A stretch of DNA of 64,000 nt from Novosphingobium sp. JCM 18896 (GCF_025938095.1 NZ_JAPCZF010000005.1:248001-312000), one strand, 5' to 3'; shown: positions 25,317 to 35,841, numbered from the stretch's first letter. The notes: generated by a model from the letters alone, not told the origin. Numbers and translations: made by a program.

Positions 25317-28300
25317 TCAGGCTTCCTGTGGGCGTGCGGGGGCGCCCGCGGCTTCGTTCGCGTCGCTTGCGGGCCGATCCTGGCGGAACAGGCGTTTGAC
25401 GACGAAGAAGAACAGCGGGACGAAGAAGATCGCGAGGATCGTTGCGGACAGCATGCCGCCGACGACCGCCCAGCCGATCGCGTTCTGTCCGCCGGCACCG
25501 GCGCCGTTCGACAGCGCCAGGGGCAGCACGCCGAAAACGAAGGCGAAGGAGGTCATCAGGATCGGCCGCAGGCGCAGCTTGGCGGCTTCGAGCGCGGCTT
25601 CCGCTGCCGGCATGCCCGCGCGCATCTTCTCCTCGGCGAATTCGACGATCAGGATCGCATTCTTCGCCGAGACGCCGATCGTGGTGATCAGGCCGACCTG
25701 CAGGTAGATGTCGTTGTTGAGCCCGGCGAGCGTCGCCGCGATCATCGCGCCGACCACGCCGAGCGGCACGACCAGCAGGACCGCGATCGGCACCGACCAG
25801 CTCTCGTAAAGCGCGGCGAGGCAGAGGAACACGATCAGCAGCGACAGCGCATAGAGCAAGGGCGCCTGGCCGCCGGACAGCTTCTCCTCGTAGGAAATGC
25901 CCGTCCATTCGAAGCCGATGCCGGGCGGGAGCTTGGCCGCCAGTTCCTCCATCGCGGCCATGGCCGTGCCGGTGCTGAGCCCCGGCGCCGGCGAGCCCGC
26001 GATCTGGACCGAGGACACGCCGTTGTACCGCTCGAGCCGGGCGGGGCCATAGGTCCACTCGGTCGTGGCGAAAGAGGAGAACGGCGTCATGGCACCGCCC
26101 GTGCCGCGGACGAAGTAGTTGCCGAGCGCCTCGGGCGTGATGCGGAATTCGGCGTCGGACTGCGCATAGACGCGCTTCACCCGGCCGCGATCGATGAAGT
26201 CGTTGATGTAGCTGCCGCCCATGGCGACGGCGACGGTCGTGTTGATATCCGCCTGCGACAGGCCGAGCGTCGCTGCCGCGACCTGATCGACGTTCAATTT
26301 GACCTGCGGGGTATCCTCGATGCCGTTCGGCCGGACCTGGGCCAGGCGCTTGTCCTGCGCCGCCATGTCCAGCAGCTGGTTGCGCGCTTCGATCAGCTTG
26401 TCGTGGCCGAGATTGCCCATGTCCTTGAGCTGGAAGTCGAAACCGCTGGCATTGCCGAGTTCCGACACCGCGGGCGGAGCGAAGGCGATGATCTGGCCGA
26501 CGTTGTAACCCGCGAAATGCTGGTTGGCGCGGCCGGCGATGGCCGAGGCGGTGTTGTCGGCGCCCTTGCGCTCGGCCCAGGGGCGCAGCTTGATGAAGGC
26601 GATCGCCACGTTCTGGCTCTGGCCGACGAAGCCGAAGCCGCTGACCGAGAACACCGAGGCGACGTTCGCCTTCTCGGTCTTCAGGTAGTAGTCGCGCATC
26701 GTTTCGACCGCGCGCTCGGTCTCCTCCATCGTCGAGCCGGGCGGCAGGGCGACCTGGGTGAACATCATGCCCTGGTCCTCGTCGGGCAGGAAGCCGCCCG
26801 GCAGGCGTACGAACAGCAGCGCCATGCCTGCGACGATCAGGCCGTAGACGATCAGCGAGCGCACCCAGCGATGCTCGACGCGCCTGAGCCCGCCGGCATA
26901 TTTGTCGAGCCCGCGATCGAAGGTCTTGTTGAACCAGCCGAAGAAGCCGCCGCGCTCGCCGTGATCGTGCTTCGAGGGCTTGAGGATCGTCGCGCAGAGC
27001 GCCGGCGTGAGGATCAGCGCGACGAAGACCGAGAGCACCATCGACGAGACGATGGTGATCGAGAACTGGCGGAAGATCACGCCGGTCGAGCCGCCGAAGA
27101 AGGCCATCGGCAGGAACACGGCGGACAGGACGAGGCCGATGCCGACCAGCGCGCCGCTGATCTCCTCCATCGACTTGTAGGCTGCCTCCTTGGGGCTGAG
27201 GCCTTCGTCCTGGATCAGGCGCTCGACGTTCTCGACCACGACGATCGCGTCGTCGACCAGCAGGCCGATCGCGAGGACCATGCCGAACAGGGTCAAGGTG
27301 TTGATCGTGAAACCCGCCGCCAGCAGGATCGCGAAGGTCCCAAGCAGCACGACGGGGACCGCGATCGTCGGGATCAGGGTCGCGCGCCAGTTCTGCAGGA
27401 ACACGAACATGACGATGAAGACGAGGATGATCGCCTCGACCAGCGTGTGCACGACCTGCTCGACCGAGAGGCGGATGAAGGTCGAATTGTCGACCGGGAA
27501 ATCGACCTTGATGTCGGCGGGGAAGTCCTTGGACAGCTTGGCGACCTCGGCCTTGACCGCCGTCACGGTGTCGAGCGCGTTGGCGCCGGGGGCCAGCTTG
27601 ATGCCGAGCCCGACGGCTTCCTTGCCGTTGAACTTGGCGAGGAAGCTGTAGTTGTCGGCGCCGAGCTCGACGCGGGCGACGTCGGCCAGCCGGACGATCG
27701 CGCCGTCGCTGCCGGCGCGCAGCACGATCTGCTTGAATTCCTCGGCCGTGCGCAGGCGCGACTGGGCGGTGACCGTGGCGTTCAGCGCCTGGCCGCCCAC
27801 CGTCGGCAGGCTGCCGATCTGGCCCGCCGAAACCTGGGCATTCTGCGCCTGGAGCGCGGCCGTCACGTCGGGGACGGTCAGGCCGAGATTGCCCATCTTC
27901 AACGGATCGAGCCAGATGCGCATGGCATAGGGCGCACCCATCAGCTGGATGTCGCCGACGCCGGTGACGCGGCTGATCGGATCCTGAAGGCTCGAGGCCG
28001 CCATGTCGCCGACGTCGATCTGGTCGTGCGATCCGTCTTCCGAATAGAGCGCGACGACCGTCAGGAAATCGGCCGTGGACTTGGCCACGCGCAGACCGGC
28101 GCGCTGGACTTCCTGCGGCAGGAGCGGCGTCGCTTGGGCCAGCTTGTTCTGCACCTGGACCTGCGCGATGTCGGGATCGGTACCCTGCTCGAAGGTCAGC
28201 GTGATCAGCAGGTTGCCCGCGGCGTCGCTGTTCGACGAGAAGTATCGCAGATTGTCGACGCCCTTCATCTGCTGCTCGATCAGCTGGGTCGTGGTGTTCT

Positions 28301-28472
28301 CGAGCGTCTGGGCATCGGCGCCCGGATAGAGCGTACTGATCGTGACCGCCGGGGCGGCGATCGGCGGGAACTGCGCGATCGGCAGGCTGCGCAGCGCGAT
28401 CACGCCCGCCAGCATCACGATGACGGCGAGCACCCAGGCGAAAATGGGGCGGTCGATGAAAAAGCGCGACAT
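25317..28472 (-). CDS. RND multidrug efflux permease (HAE1 family, AcrB/MexB-like)
   Basis: 1051 residues, the usual length. It starts MSRFFIDRPIFAWVLAVIVM and has the porter-domain motif QVQNKLAQATPLLPQEVQ. The proton-relay aspartate pair is in TM4 (GLLVDDAIVVVENVERL) and the TM10 lysine is in GVSAKNAILIVEF. It sits in the inner membrane, takes substrates from the periplasm or outer leaflet and exports them by proton antiport through the adaptor and the NodT-type channel. Its start lies 6 bp after the adaptor stop. The divergent TetR gene and its palindrome suggest ligand-induced expression. All key residues are intact. Confidence 0.96.
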   Translation of the reverse strand: MSRFFIDRPIFAWVLAVIVMLAGVIALRSLPIAQFPPIAAPAVTISTLYPGADAQTLENTTTQLIEQQMKGVDNLRYFSSNSDAAGNLLITLTFEQGTDPDIAQVQVQNKLAQATPLLPQEVQRAGLRVAKSTADFLTVVALYSEDGSHDQIDVGDMAASSLQDPISRVTGVGDIQLMGAPYAMRIWLDPLKMGNLGLTVPDVTAALQAQNAQVSAGQIGSLPTVGGQALNATVTAQSRLRTAEEFKQIVLRAGSDGAIVRLADVARVELGADNYSFLAKFNGKEAVGLGIKLAPGANALDTVTAVKAEVAKLSKDFPADIKVDFPVDNSTFIRLSVEQVVHTLVEAIILVFIVMFVFLQNWRATLIPTIAVPVVLLGTFAILLAAGFTINTLTLFGMVLAIGLLVDDAIVVVENVERLIQDEGLSPKEAAYKSMEEISGALVGIGLVLSAVFLPMAFFGGSTGVIFRQFSITIVSSMVLSVFVALILTPALCATILKPSKHDHGERGGFFGWFNKTFDRGLDKYAGGLRRVEHRWVRSLIVYGLIVAGMALLFVRLPGGFLPDEDQGMMFTQVALPPGSTMEETERAVETMRDYYLKTEKANVASVFSVSGFGFVGQSQNVAIAFIKLRPWAERKGADNTASAIAGRANQHFAGYNVGQIIAFAPPAVSELGNASGFDFQLKDMGNLGHDKLIEARNQLLDMAAQDKRLAQVRPNGIEDTPQVKLNVDQVAAATLGLSQADINTTVAVAMGGSYINDFIDRGRVKRVYAQSDAEFRITPEALGNYFVRGTGGAMTPFSSFATTEWTYGPARLERYNGVSSVQIAGSPAPGLSTGTAMAAMEELAAKLPPGIGFEWTGISYEEKLSGGQAPLLYALSLLIVFLCLAALYESWSVPIAVLLVVPLGVVGAMIAATLAGLNNDIYLQVGLITTIGVSAKNAILIVEFAEEKMRAGMPAAEAALEAAKLRLRPILMTSFAFVFGVLPLALSNGAGAGGQNAIGWAVVGGMLSATILAIFFVPLFFFVVKRLFRQDRPASDANEAAGAPARPQEA

Positions 28473-28478
28473 GGCGGA

Positions 28479-29627
28479 TCAGCGGCCCTTCGTCGCGGCG
28501 ACCGTGACCTGGGTCGGCCGGCTCGGCGTTACGACCGCGCCGGGCTTGATGCCCATGAGGCCTTCGACGATCAGGCGGTCCCCCGGCTTGAGCCCTTCGG
28601 TGATCACCCAGTTGCTGCCGATCGGCCGCTCTGCCGTCACCTTGCGCTGTTCGACCTTGTTCTGCGCGCCCACGACCAGGGCCGTCGCGCGGCCACGCGG
28701 GTCGCGGGTGATGCCCTGTTGCGGTGCCAGGATCGCGCGCTGGCGAACGCCCTCGACGATCTGCGCACGCACGAACATGCCGGGCAGCAGCAGGCTCTCG
28801 GCATTGGGGAAGGTCGCGCGCAAGGTCACGCTGCCGGTCTGCGGATCGACCGCCACTTCGGAGAACTGCAACCGGCCTTCGGCGGGATAGGTCGTGCCGT
28901 TGGGCAGCAGCAGTTTGACGCGCAGGCTTTCCTGCCCGGCATTGCTGAGCCCGCCGCGGGCCATGGCCATCTTGAGATCGAGGATCTGCGCCGCCGATTG
29001 GGTCACGTCGACGAAGACCTCGTCGCTGCGCAGGATCGTTGCCAGCGGATCGGCCTGGCCCGCCTGGACCAGGGCACCGGCGGTGAAGCGCGAACGGCCG
29101 ATCCGCCCCGAGATCGGCGCGCGGATCCGCGTAAAATCGAGCGTGACGCGTGCCGAATCGACCGCCGATTTTTGCGCTGCAACATCGGCGCGGGCCTGGC
29201 GTGCCGAGGCCTCGGCATTGTCGAGTTCCTGCCGGCTGACGGCATTGATGCCGATCAGGCTGCGATAGCGTTCCGCCTGGAGACGGGTCGAATCGATGGT
29301 CGCCTGGGCCCTGGCGAGATTGCCGCGGGCGGTGCCCAGCGCCGCACGATAGGGGGCGTCCTCGATCTCGTAGAGCACCTGCCCGGCTTTGACCATGGCA
29401 CCTTCGGTGAACAAGCGGTGGCGGATTATGCCGTTGATTTGCGGGCGAACTTCCGATGTTTCCAAAGCCGATATGCGGCCGGGGAGATCGGCGGTGAGGA
29501 CCACCTGCTGCTCCTGGATCGTCACGACGCCGACTTTTGCGGGGGGCGGTGCAGGCGGCTGTTCAGCGCTGCAAGCCGCGACAAGAGCGAGCATGCTTAG
29601 CGGAAGCACGCGAACGCGGATCATCAT
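28479..29627 (-). CDS. RND efflux periplasmic adaptor (MFP) lipoprotein
   Basis: About 382 residues. I place the start at 29627 (MMIRVRVLPLSMLALVAACS), which gives a lipoprotein signal with cysteine after VAA. An in-frame ATG at 29672 is rejected because it falls inside the operator-like palindrome. The domains are: barrel-sandwich part (GRISALETSEVRPQINGII), alpha hairpin (LARAQATIDSTRLQAERYRS), second lipoyl half (RAPISGRIGRSRF), beta-barrel and membrane-proximal region. It bridges the RND permease to the NodT channel. First gene of the efflux operon, probably repressed by the divergent TetR. Confidence 0.93.
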   Translation of the reverse strand: MMIRVRVLPLSMLALVAACSAEQPPAPPPAKVGVVTIQEQQVVLTADLPGRISALETSEVRPQINGIIRHRLFTEGAMVKAGQVLYEIEDAPYRAALGTARGNLARAQATIDSTRLQAERYRSLIGINAVSRQELDNAEASARQARADVAAQKSAVDSARVTLDFTRIRAPISGRIGRSRFTAGALVQAGQADPLATILRSDEVFVDVTQSAAQILDLKMAMARGGLSNAGQESLRVKLLLPNGTTYPAEGRLQFSEVAVDPQTGSVTLRATFPNAESLLLPGMFVRAQIVEGVRQRAILAPQQGITRDPRGRATALVVGAQNKVEQRKVTAERPIGSNWVITEGLKPGDRLIVEGLMGIKPGAVVTPSRPTQVTVAATKGR

Positions 29628-29651
29628 CTCATTCACCCGAAATAGTCGACA

Positions 29652-29681
29652 GCAACCGGAATGAACGTTCATTCCGGTTGC
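29652..29681. promoter_or_regulatory. Perfect 30-bp palindrome, probable TetR operator
   Basis: Every base from 29652 to 29666 pairs with 29667 to 29681; the core is GAACGTTC. It lies between the divergent adaptor and tetR genes and overlaps the likely -35 element of tetR. A perfect palindrome of this length is what an AcrR/TtgR-type dimer pair would bind. Confidence 0.75.
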
Positions 29682-29707
29682 ATGCTCCTAACCGGAGCGA
29701 CTATGAT
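29678..29707 (+). promoter_or_regulatory. Candidate tetR promoter
   Basis: TTGCAT (29678-29683), an 18-bp spacer and TATGAT (29702-29707). The -35 hexamer overlaps the right end of the palindrome, so occupation of the operator would block transcription of tetR as well. Confidence 0.45.
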
Positions 29708-29748
29708 CCGCAAGACAAGTTTGTGCGTTCCGGAGAGGAATTTTTGCG

Positions 29749-30324
29749 TTGCAGCATAAGTTGCCGGTCAGAGAAAAGGTCGTCGCATCGGCTAAGCGTT
29801 TGTTTTCCGAGCGAGGTTTCCATCGCACCGCGATGGCCGACCTGGCACTCGACGCGCAGGTCAGCGTAGGGGCCATCTACCGGTCGTTCGCCAGCAAGGC
29901 CGACATCATCCGCGACATCATCCGGGCCGATACCGATGGCACCTTGGACGAACTGCGCGCCAACATCAGCGCCGTGCGCAATGGCACGACAAAGGGCCAG
30001 GACACCATCGCGCAAATGATCCTCGAATGGGCGTCGCCGCAGCAGGACGATGCGCTCTATCACGAGATCATCGCCGAGGCCCATCGCAGTCCCGAGGTCG
30101 CGCAGATGGTGACTTCCACCTGCGGCGAGTTTCGCGAGCTCCTGCGCGAGCTCGCAACCCTGCTCAAGCCCGGCTTGACCGAAGCCGAGATCGAGGGGGT
30201 GGCCGAACTGCTGCTGGCCTGCCTGTTCGGCATGGGCAATCGGGAATTCACGGCGCCGAGGCTCAGCCCGGATCAGACGGCGGCGGTGGTCACCCAGCTT
30301 CTGTTGCAAGGCGTGAAGGCGTAA
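29749..30324 (+). CDS. TetR family repressor, probable regulator of the efflux operon
   Basis: 191 residues starting at TTG 29749, with GGAGAGG at 29732-29738. The N-terminal TetR helix-turn-helix is clear: KVVASAKRLFSERGFHRTAM, then VSVGAIYRSFASKADI. The rest is the helical ligand-binding and dimerisation domain. It is divergent from the adaptor-RND-NodT operon with a perfect palindrome between, the classic local repressor arrangement (as AcrR or TtgR). Release by a pump substrate is expected from the family, not shown. Confidence 0.92.
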   Translation: MQHKLPVREKVVASAKRLFSERGFHRTAMADLALDAQVSVGAIYRSFASKADIIRDIIRADTDGTLDELRANISAVRNGTTKGQDTIAQMILEWASPQQDDALYHEIIAEAHRSPEVAQMVTSTCGEFRELLRELATLLKPGLTEAEIEGVAELLLACLFGMGNREFTAPRLSPDQTAAVVTQLLLQGVKA

Positions 30325-30396
30325 GGGCTCGGCGAAGGCCGCCGACTTGGCCGGCATTGGCGTAAGGGCTCGACCTTACCGAGATCCGAACTCGGT

Positions 30397-30861
30397 TCAG
30401 GTCTGTAGATCGTCTGCGGGCCGCACCACGACATGCATGGCCTCGTGCAATTCGTGGTGGAATGCGGCGAGCCGTGTCAGTCTCGCTGCGGCCTCGCCCG
30501 CGGCGATGTCCGGGCCGCGTTTGGCGATGAGTTGGGACATCTTCTCCAGAGTGGCGACCTGCGGCCGTAGCGGCGTGGCCGGGTCGTCGCCGCAGACGTA
30601 GAGGATGCGGCGGCTGCCGCGGCTGGGGATGCCGCGGGCGTTGCCGTAGTCCTCGAGCACCTTGGCCGCCGTGTGCGCGTGGCTGCGGCTGATCTCGAGA
30701 TCGCGGGCGATTTCCTCGAGGCTGACCGGCACGTTCATGATCTGGAGATAGCCGTAGAGCCGCGCGGCATTGGCCGGCATGGACCAGGCGCCGAGCAGCC
30801 CGGCGAGATCGTCGATGAACCGGGTCTGTTCCGGCGAAAGCTGGCTTGTTGACATTTCCAC
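30397..30861 (-). CDS. GbsR/MarR-like transcriptional regulator
   Basis: About 154 residues; the start is GTG 30861 or ATG 30855 (MSTSQLSPEQTRFIDDL). The helix-turn-helix region reads LYGYLQIMNVPVSLEEIARDLEISRSHAHTAAKVLE, matching GbsR-type winged-helix proteins that control betaine or osmolyte genes. The C-terminal half is helical. It is divergent from the aldehyde dehydrogenase gene and its start region overlaps the candidate promoter of that gene, so it may repress the dehydrogenase. Family placement is by pattern; a plain MarR protein is the alternative. Confidence 0.75.
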   Translation of the reverse strand: MEMSTSQLSPEQTRFIDDLAGLLGAWSMPANAARLYGYLQIMNVPVSLEEIARDLEISRSHAHTAAKVLEDYGNARGIPSRGSRRILYVCGDDPATPLRPQVATLEKMSQLIAKRGPDIAAGEAAARLTRLAAFHHELHEAMHVVVRPADDLQT

Positions 30862-30878
30862 TATTTACTGGATATTCC
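30849..30878 (+). promoter_or_regulatory. Candidate aldehyde dehydrogenase promoter
   Basis: TTGACA (30849-30854) followed 18 bp later by TATTCC (30873-30878). It overlaps the 5' end of the divergent regulator gene, which would give mutual interference between the two transcripts. Confidence 0.35.
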
Positions 30879-30969
30879 GGACGAAGTGAAGATGGCATCA
30901 GCTTAGGCGCCGGATTCGCGAAGAAGCAACACCGGCGCCCGCCGACCGGCACAACTTTGAGGAAGCCCC

Positions 30970-32475
<1,506 letters not shown>

Positions 32476-32498
32476 TTCAGACTTGAACCTATTCCATC

Positions 32499-32536
32499 AT
32501 GCCGGTGCGGGTGGTGGCTCGTACCGGCATATTTTG
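32499..32536 (+). terminator. Terminator after aldehyde dehydrogenase
   Basis: ATGCCGGT (32499-32506) pairs with ACCGGCAT (32523-32530), followed by ATTTTG. It starts 24 bp after the stop codon. Confidence 0.65.
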
Positions 32537-32627
32537 ACGTAGTCCGCCGACAGGGCAGGCGCTTTGCAGGCGCTCATCTGCCCTCGAACGCGGACTTCGG
32601 TTCACAGGAGCGCGAGCCGATCCCATA

Positions 32628-32876
32628 TCAGGCGCTTCCTTCGGGCACTTTCCCGGGCTCCAACCGACTTTCCACGATCCGGTCAACCAGGCCCCATTCG
32701 AGCGCTTCCTCGGCGGTCATGAAGCGATCGCGGTCCATGGCCCGCTCAAACTCCTCGTAGTCGCGGCGGCAATGCTTGGCGTAGAGGCTCGTGACCCGTT
32801 TCTTGGTGCGCAGGATTTCCTCGGCCTGGATGAGAACATCCGAAACCTTGCCCTGCGCACCGCCCTGATCGTGATG
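32628..32876 (-). pseudogene. 5'-truncated ClpP-like serine protease remnant
   Basis: About 82 codons remain of the C-terminal part of a Clp protease proteolytic subunit: GGAQGKVSDVLIQAEEIL, then DRDRFMTAEEALEWGLVDRI, which contains the family's DRDxFM aspartate region. The N-terminal half with the catalytic serine and histidine is gone; upstream codons read into unrelated sequence that is the antisense of the phoD remnant. No start codon or ribosome site serves the fragment. The sequence appears to be a relic of a ClpP paralogue cut by a rearrangement, not an active gene. Confidence 0.7.
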
Positions 32877-33338
32877 CGAGCGGACCTCCGCGCGGCCGGA
32901 GCGAAGGAACCAAAGTTCGCCACCGACCTGTGGGATGGCTATCGGCCCGCGCGCAAGCGTCTGATCGAGACGATCCGCCGCAACGAACTCACCAATGTCG
33001 TTTTCGCGACGGGAGATCATCACCGCCATCTGGTCGGTTCTGTGCCCGAGAACGACGAAGAGCCCGAAGGCAAGAAGGTCGCGGTCGAATTCCAGGCGGC
33101 GTCGATCACGTCGAACGGCAACGGCGTAGGCGATGCCCCGCTGCGCCACGTGCTCGCGAACAATCCGCACTTCGAGCTTTATACCGACCGCCGTGGCTAT
33201 CAGCTGTTCGATGTGACGCCCGAGCGCTGGACGACCAGCGTGAAGATCGTCGATCGCGTCGAAACGCCAGGTGGCAAGCTCGAAACTGCGGCGACTTTTG
33301 TGGTGTCGCCGAGGGCGCCTGAGATCCATCGGGCTTGA
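32877..33338 (+). pseudogene. 5'-truncated PhoD-like alkaline phosphatase remnant
   Basis: The + strand frame running to the stop at 33338 encodes the C-terminal ~150 residues of a PhoD-family phosphodiesterase/phosphatase: FATDLWDGYRPARKRLIE, NVVFATGDHHRHLVGS (metal-binding histidines of the GDxHxxW-type motif), AVEFQAASITSNGNG and RGYQLFDVTPERW. The signal peptide and the N-terminal metal ligands are missing. The fragment begins where the oppositely oriented clpP remnant begins, within about 20-30 bp. The frame is intact but lacks the N-terminal active-site half, so function is unlikely. Confidence 0.75.
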
Positions 33339-33485
33339 TGGAAAACCAGTGGTGCACCTATCGGGATGAACGGCGATCGGTGCCAACTTAGCTGCCACTC
33401 ATCGACCATTGGTCGCGCCGCAGAGGGCGCCGGTCGATCGGCCGGCGCGATATTGCCTCGGCGCGGCTGATCGATATGCTGACGT

Positions 33486-35555
33486 GTGCTCACAAGATTA
33501 TCTCGCAGAATTCTGCTGCTCGGCATGTCATTGGCAGGGCTCGCATTGGTCGGTGCGGGGCTGGTGATCTTCCTGAGTCACAAATCACCGACCGCGTTCG
33601 GCTGGGCGGCTGACCTCGCGGTCGTCTCCGGCGACGGCATCAGGGGGCATCGCGATGGCGATGCGGGAACCGCCAGGTTCAGCGATCCCTTCGCGCTAGC
33701 GTTCGATCCCGACGGTTCGCTCTATGTGGCCGATGCCGGCGACACCGATCGCATCCGCAAACTGGAGCCAAGCGGGCGTATTTCGACACTGCCCGGCGTG
33801 TTCGACACGCCATCCGGTTTGGCGATCGATCCCATGGGCAACGTCATCGTCGCCGACACCGGGGCCAATGCGATCCGCAAGATCAGCCCGGCCGGGGTCT
33901 TGACGACGATAGCGGGCGGCGCAGGCCCCGGGTATCGCGACGGGCCGGCCAGCCAGGCTTTGTTCAACGGTCCTATCGGCATTGCCGTCGACGACAGGGC
34001 GAACGTCTATGTTGCCGACACCTACAACGACCGCATCCGCGTGATCACTGCTGCCGGTCTGGTCAGGACCCTGGCAGGCGGCTCGTTGCCTGGGTTCGCC
34101 GACGGCCAAGGCTCGGCCGCCGCTTTCAACACGCCTTGCGGACTCGCGCTGGATGGCGATGGGAATTTGCTCATCGCCGACACGGGCAACGATGCCATTC
34201 GCCGCGTGGACAAGGATGGCCACGTCATGACGCTCGCCCGTACGGCGCCGGATGACCGCGGTGGCGTACTGAAGGCCCCGGTCGGCGTGGCGAGGACCTG
34301 GGACGGGTTCCTCTATGTTTCTTCGTTTCGCAGAGGGCGCATCGTTCAAATCGCCCCGTCGGGCAGAATTAGCGTATTGCTAGGGCCAGATGCGCTAGCG
34401 CCAGGCAATGCGGCTCTGCGGATGGGTAGCCCTGCCGGCCTGGCCCTCGATCGTGACGGGGCACTTTATATCGCGGATTCGAGCCAATATGCCGTGCTCA
34501 AGCTGGTGCCGCGCGGACAGGCCGGCCGGGCGCGGAGCCTGATCCTGCGTTCCGCGCCCCCGGCGTTCGTCCACGCTTCGCCGTTTCCGTGGCCGGTGAG
34601 GCCGCAGACGGGCTGGCATGAGGTCGTCGGTACTCTTGGAGAGGTGCGCGGAAACTCCCAGGGGGAAGCGCGCGATCACCTTCACTCGGGATTGGACATC
34701 AGCGCTGCGGTCGGCGAGCCGGTCCTTGCGGTGACCGACGAAAAAGTCGTGGATCCGCTGCCCAATTGGAGCCTCGGCGGTCTGTCCGAGGGACTGCGCG
34801 TAGATGCGATGACCTACATTCACATGAAGGTCGGCCGCACGGCTACGGGTGCATCGCTCGATCCGGCTCGCTTCTCCTTACTGCGCGACGCGCAGGGCAG
34901 GCTGACCGCGGTGCGAGTAAAGCGGGGCACGCGGTTTCGCGCGGGCGATCAGCTCGGCACGATCAATGCGATGGCGCACGTCCATCTCGAGCTCGGACCG
35001 CCCGGAGGCAAGATCAACGCGCTGATGTTGCGTTTCGCGGGCTTTACCGACCGCTTTGCACCGCGCATCGAGACAATTCAGCTGGTCGATGGGGCGGGGC
35101 GCCGTTTGACCGGCCAACGAGCAGGGCGCCTGCTCGTTCCGCGGGATAGCGGCCCTCTCAGCATCGTGGTCGATGCCTGGGACCAGGTCGATGATAACCT
35201 GGTCCGTCGCCGGCTGGGCCTCTACAGTGCCGGTTTCCAGATTCTGCGGTCCAATGGCTCGCCCGTGCCGGGATTCGAAAAGCCGAAGATAAATCTCGTG
35301 TTCGATCGCATGCCGCGTGAACCGGATGCGGTGAAGGTCGTGTACGGAGCGGCGAGCGGCGATTCGGTTCACAGCGCGCAGCCGACCCGCTTCAACTATG
35401 TCGTGAGCAACCGTGCAGCAGGTGGCGGCACCGCGATCGGCGGCTGGAATCCCGGCGATCTGTCGCCTGGCCACTACACCATCCGAATTTTCGCCGCCGA
35501 CTATGCCGGCAACCTCGCTCAGGCAAATCGCGATCAGCCGATCGTCGTGCAATAG
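33486..35555 (+). CDS. Membrane-anchored NHL-repeat protein fused to an M23-like peptidase domain
   Basis: 689 residues starting at GTG 33486. An N-terminal membrane anchor (ILLLGMSLAGLALVGAGLVI) is followed by about six NHL repeats, each with an ADTGxNxIRK-like strand (residues ~45-345), predicting a beta-propeller. Residues ~370-510 look like a LytM/M23 zinc peptidase: HSGLDI with H400 and D404, and HVHLEL with H498 and H500. The C-terminal ~180 residues read as beta-sandwich domains ending in a YTIRIFAADYAGNLAQ segment. M23 enzymes cut peptidoglycan cross-links or glycine-rich peptides. The fusion of a propeller to this domain is unusual. It has no operon partners. Confidence 0.7.
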   Translation: MLTRLSRRILLLGMSLAGLALVGAGLVIFLSHKSPTAFGWAADLAVVSGDGIRGHRDGDAGTARFSDPFALAFDPDGSLYVADAGDTDRIRKLEPSGRISTLPGVFDTPSGLAIDPMGNVIVADTGANAIRKISPAGVLTTIAGGAGPGYRDGPASQALFNGPIGIAVDDRANVYVADTYNDRIRVITAAGLVRTLAGGSLPGFADGQGSAAAFNTPCGLALDGDGNLLIADTGNDAIRRVDKDGHVMTLARTAPDDRGGVLKAPVGVARTWDGFLYVSSFRRGRIVQIAPSGRISVLLGPDALAPGNAALRMGSPAGLALDRDGALYIADSSQYAVLKLVPRGQAGRARSLILRSAPPAFVHASPFPWPVRPQTGWHEVVGTLGEVRGNSQGEARDHLHSGLDISAAVGEPVLAVTDEKVVDPLPNWSLGGLSEGLRVDAMTYIHMKVGRTATGASLDPARFSLLRDAQGRLTAVRVKRGTRFRAGDQLGTINAMAHVHLELGPPGGKINALMLRFAGFTDRFAPRIETIQLVDGAGRRLTGQRAGRLLVPRDSGPLSIVVDAWDQVDDNLVRRRLGLYSAGFQILRSNGSPVPGFEKPKINLVFDRMPREPDAVKVVYGAASGDSVHSAQPTRFNYVVSNRAAGGGTAIGGWNPGDLSPGHYTIRIFAADYAGNLAQANRDQPIVVQ

Positions 35556-35764
35556 GTTGGGGGTTTCATGCCGCCGACGGAGTTGGGCGGCCTGACCAAC
35601 TCTGCGATTGCTGGGGCATTCGGCTGGAAACGACAAATCGGCTTCGAGCCACGAAGCTCTCAAAAATTGAGTGAATCGATGTACGATGCCGATGGAAGAA
35701 GTGCGGGCCAAGCCCGTAAGGCTTGGCACTCGAAGATAAGGCACAATGCAGCGCCGAAGAAATG

Positions 35765-35841
35765 TGGTCGGGGAAAGAGGATTCGAACCTCCGGCCCCTG
35801 CCTCCCGAAGACAGTGCTCTACCAGGCTGAGCTATTCCCCG
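35765..35841 (-). tRNA. tRNA-Pro(CGG)
   Basis: 77 nt including an encoded CCA. The acceptor strand CGGGGAA pairs with TTCCCCG; the D-arm contains AGCTCAGCCTGGTAGAGC; the anticodon stem-loop CTGTC-TTCGGGA-GGCAG gives anticodon CGG; the T-arm has GGTTCGAATCC. The discriminator base is A. Reads Pro codon CCG, common in this GC-rich genome. A 38-nt relic of the same type of gene is present at 63112-63149. Confidence 0.95.

Noticed and set aside
26403..29600. A very long open frame on the + strand opposite the RND pump genes
   Set aside because: It is antisense to an intact, highly conserved operon and its predicted protein is an arginine/histidine/aspartate-rich composition typical of the complement of GC-rich coding DNA. 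Similar antisense frames face thyA, bkd, gap/pgk and the chemotaxis receptor.
29628..29672. Longer N-terminus for the efflux adaptor
   Set aside because: The extra codons lie across the 30-bp palindrome and would bury the lipoprotein signal; the shorter start at 29627 gives a normal lipobox.
32628..33338. Functional short ClpP or PhoD proteins
   Set aside because: Both lack their N-terminal catalytic halves and any start signals, and both end at the same break.
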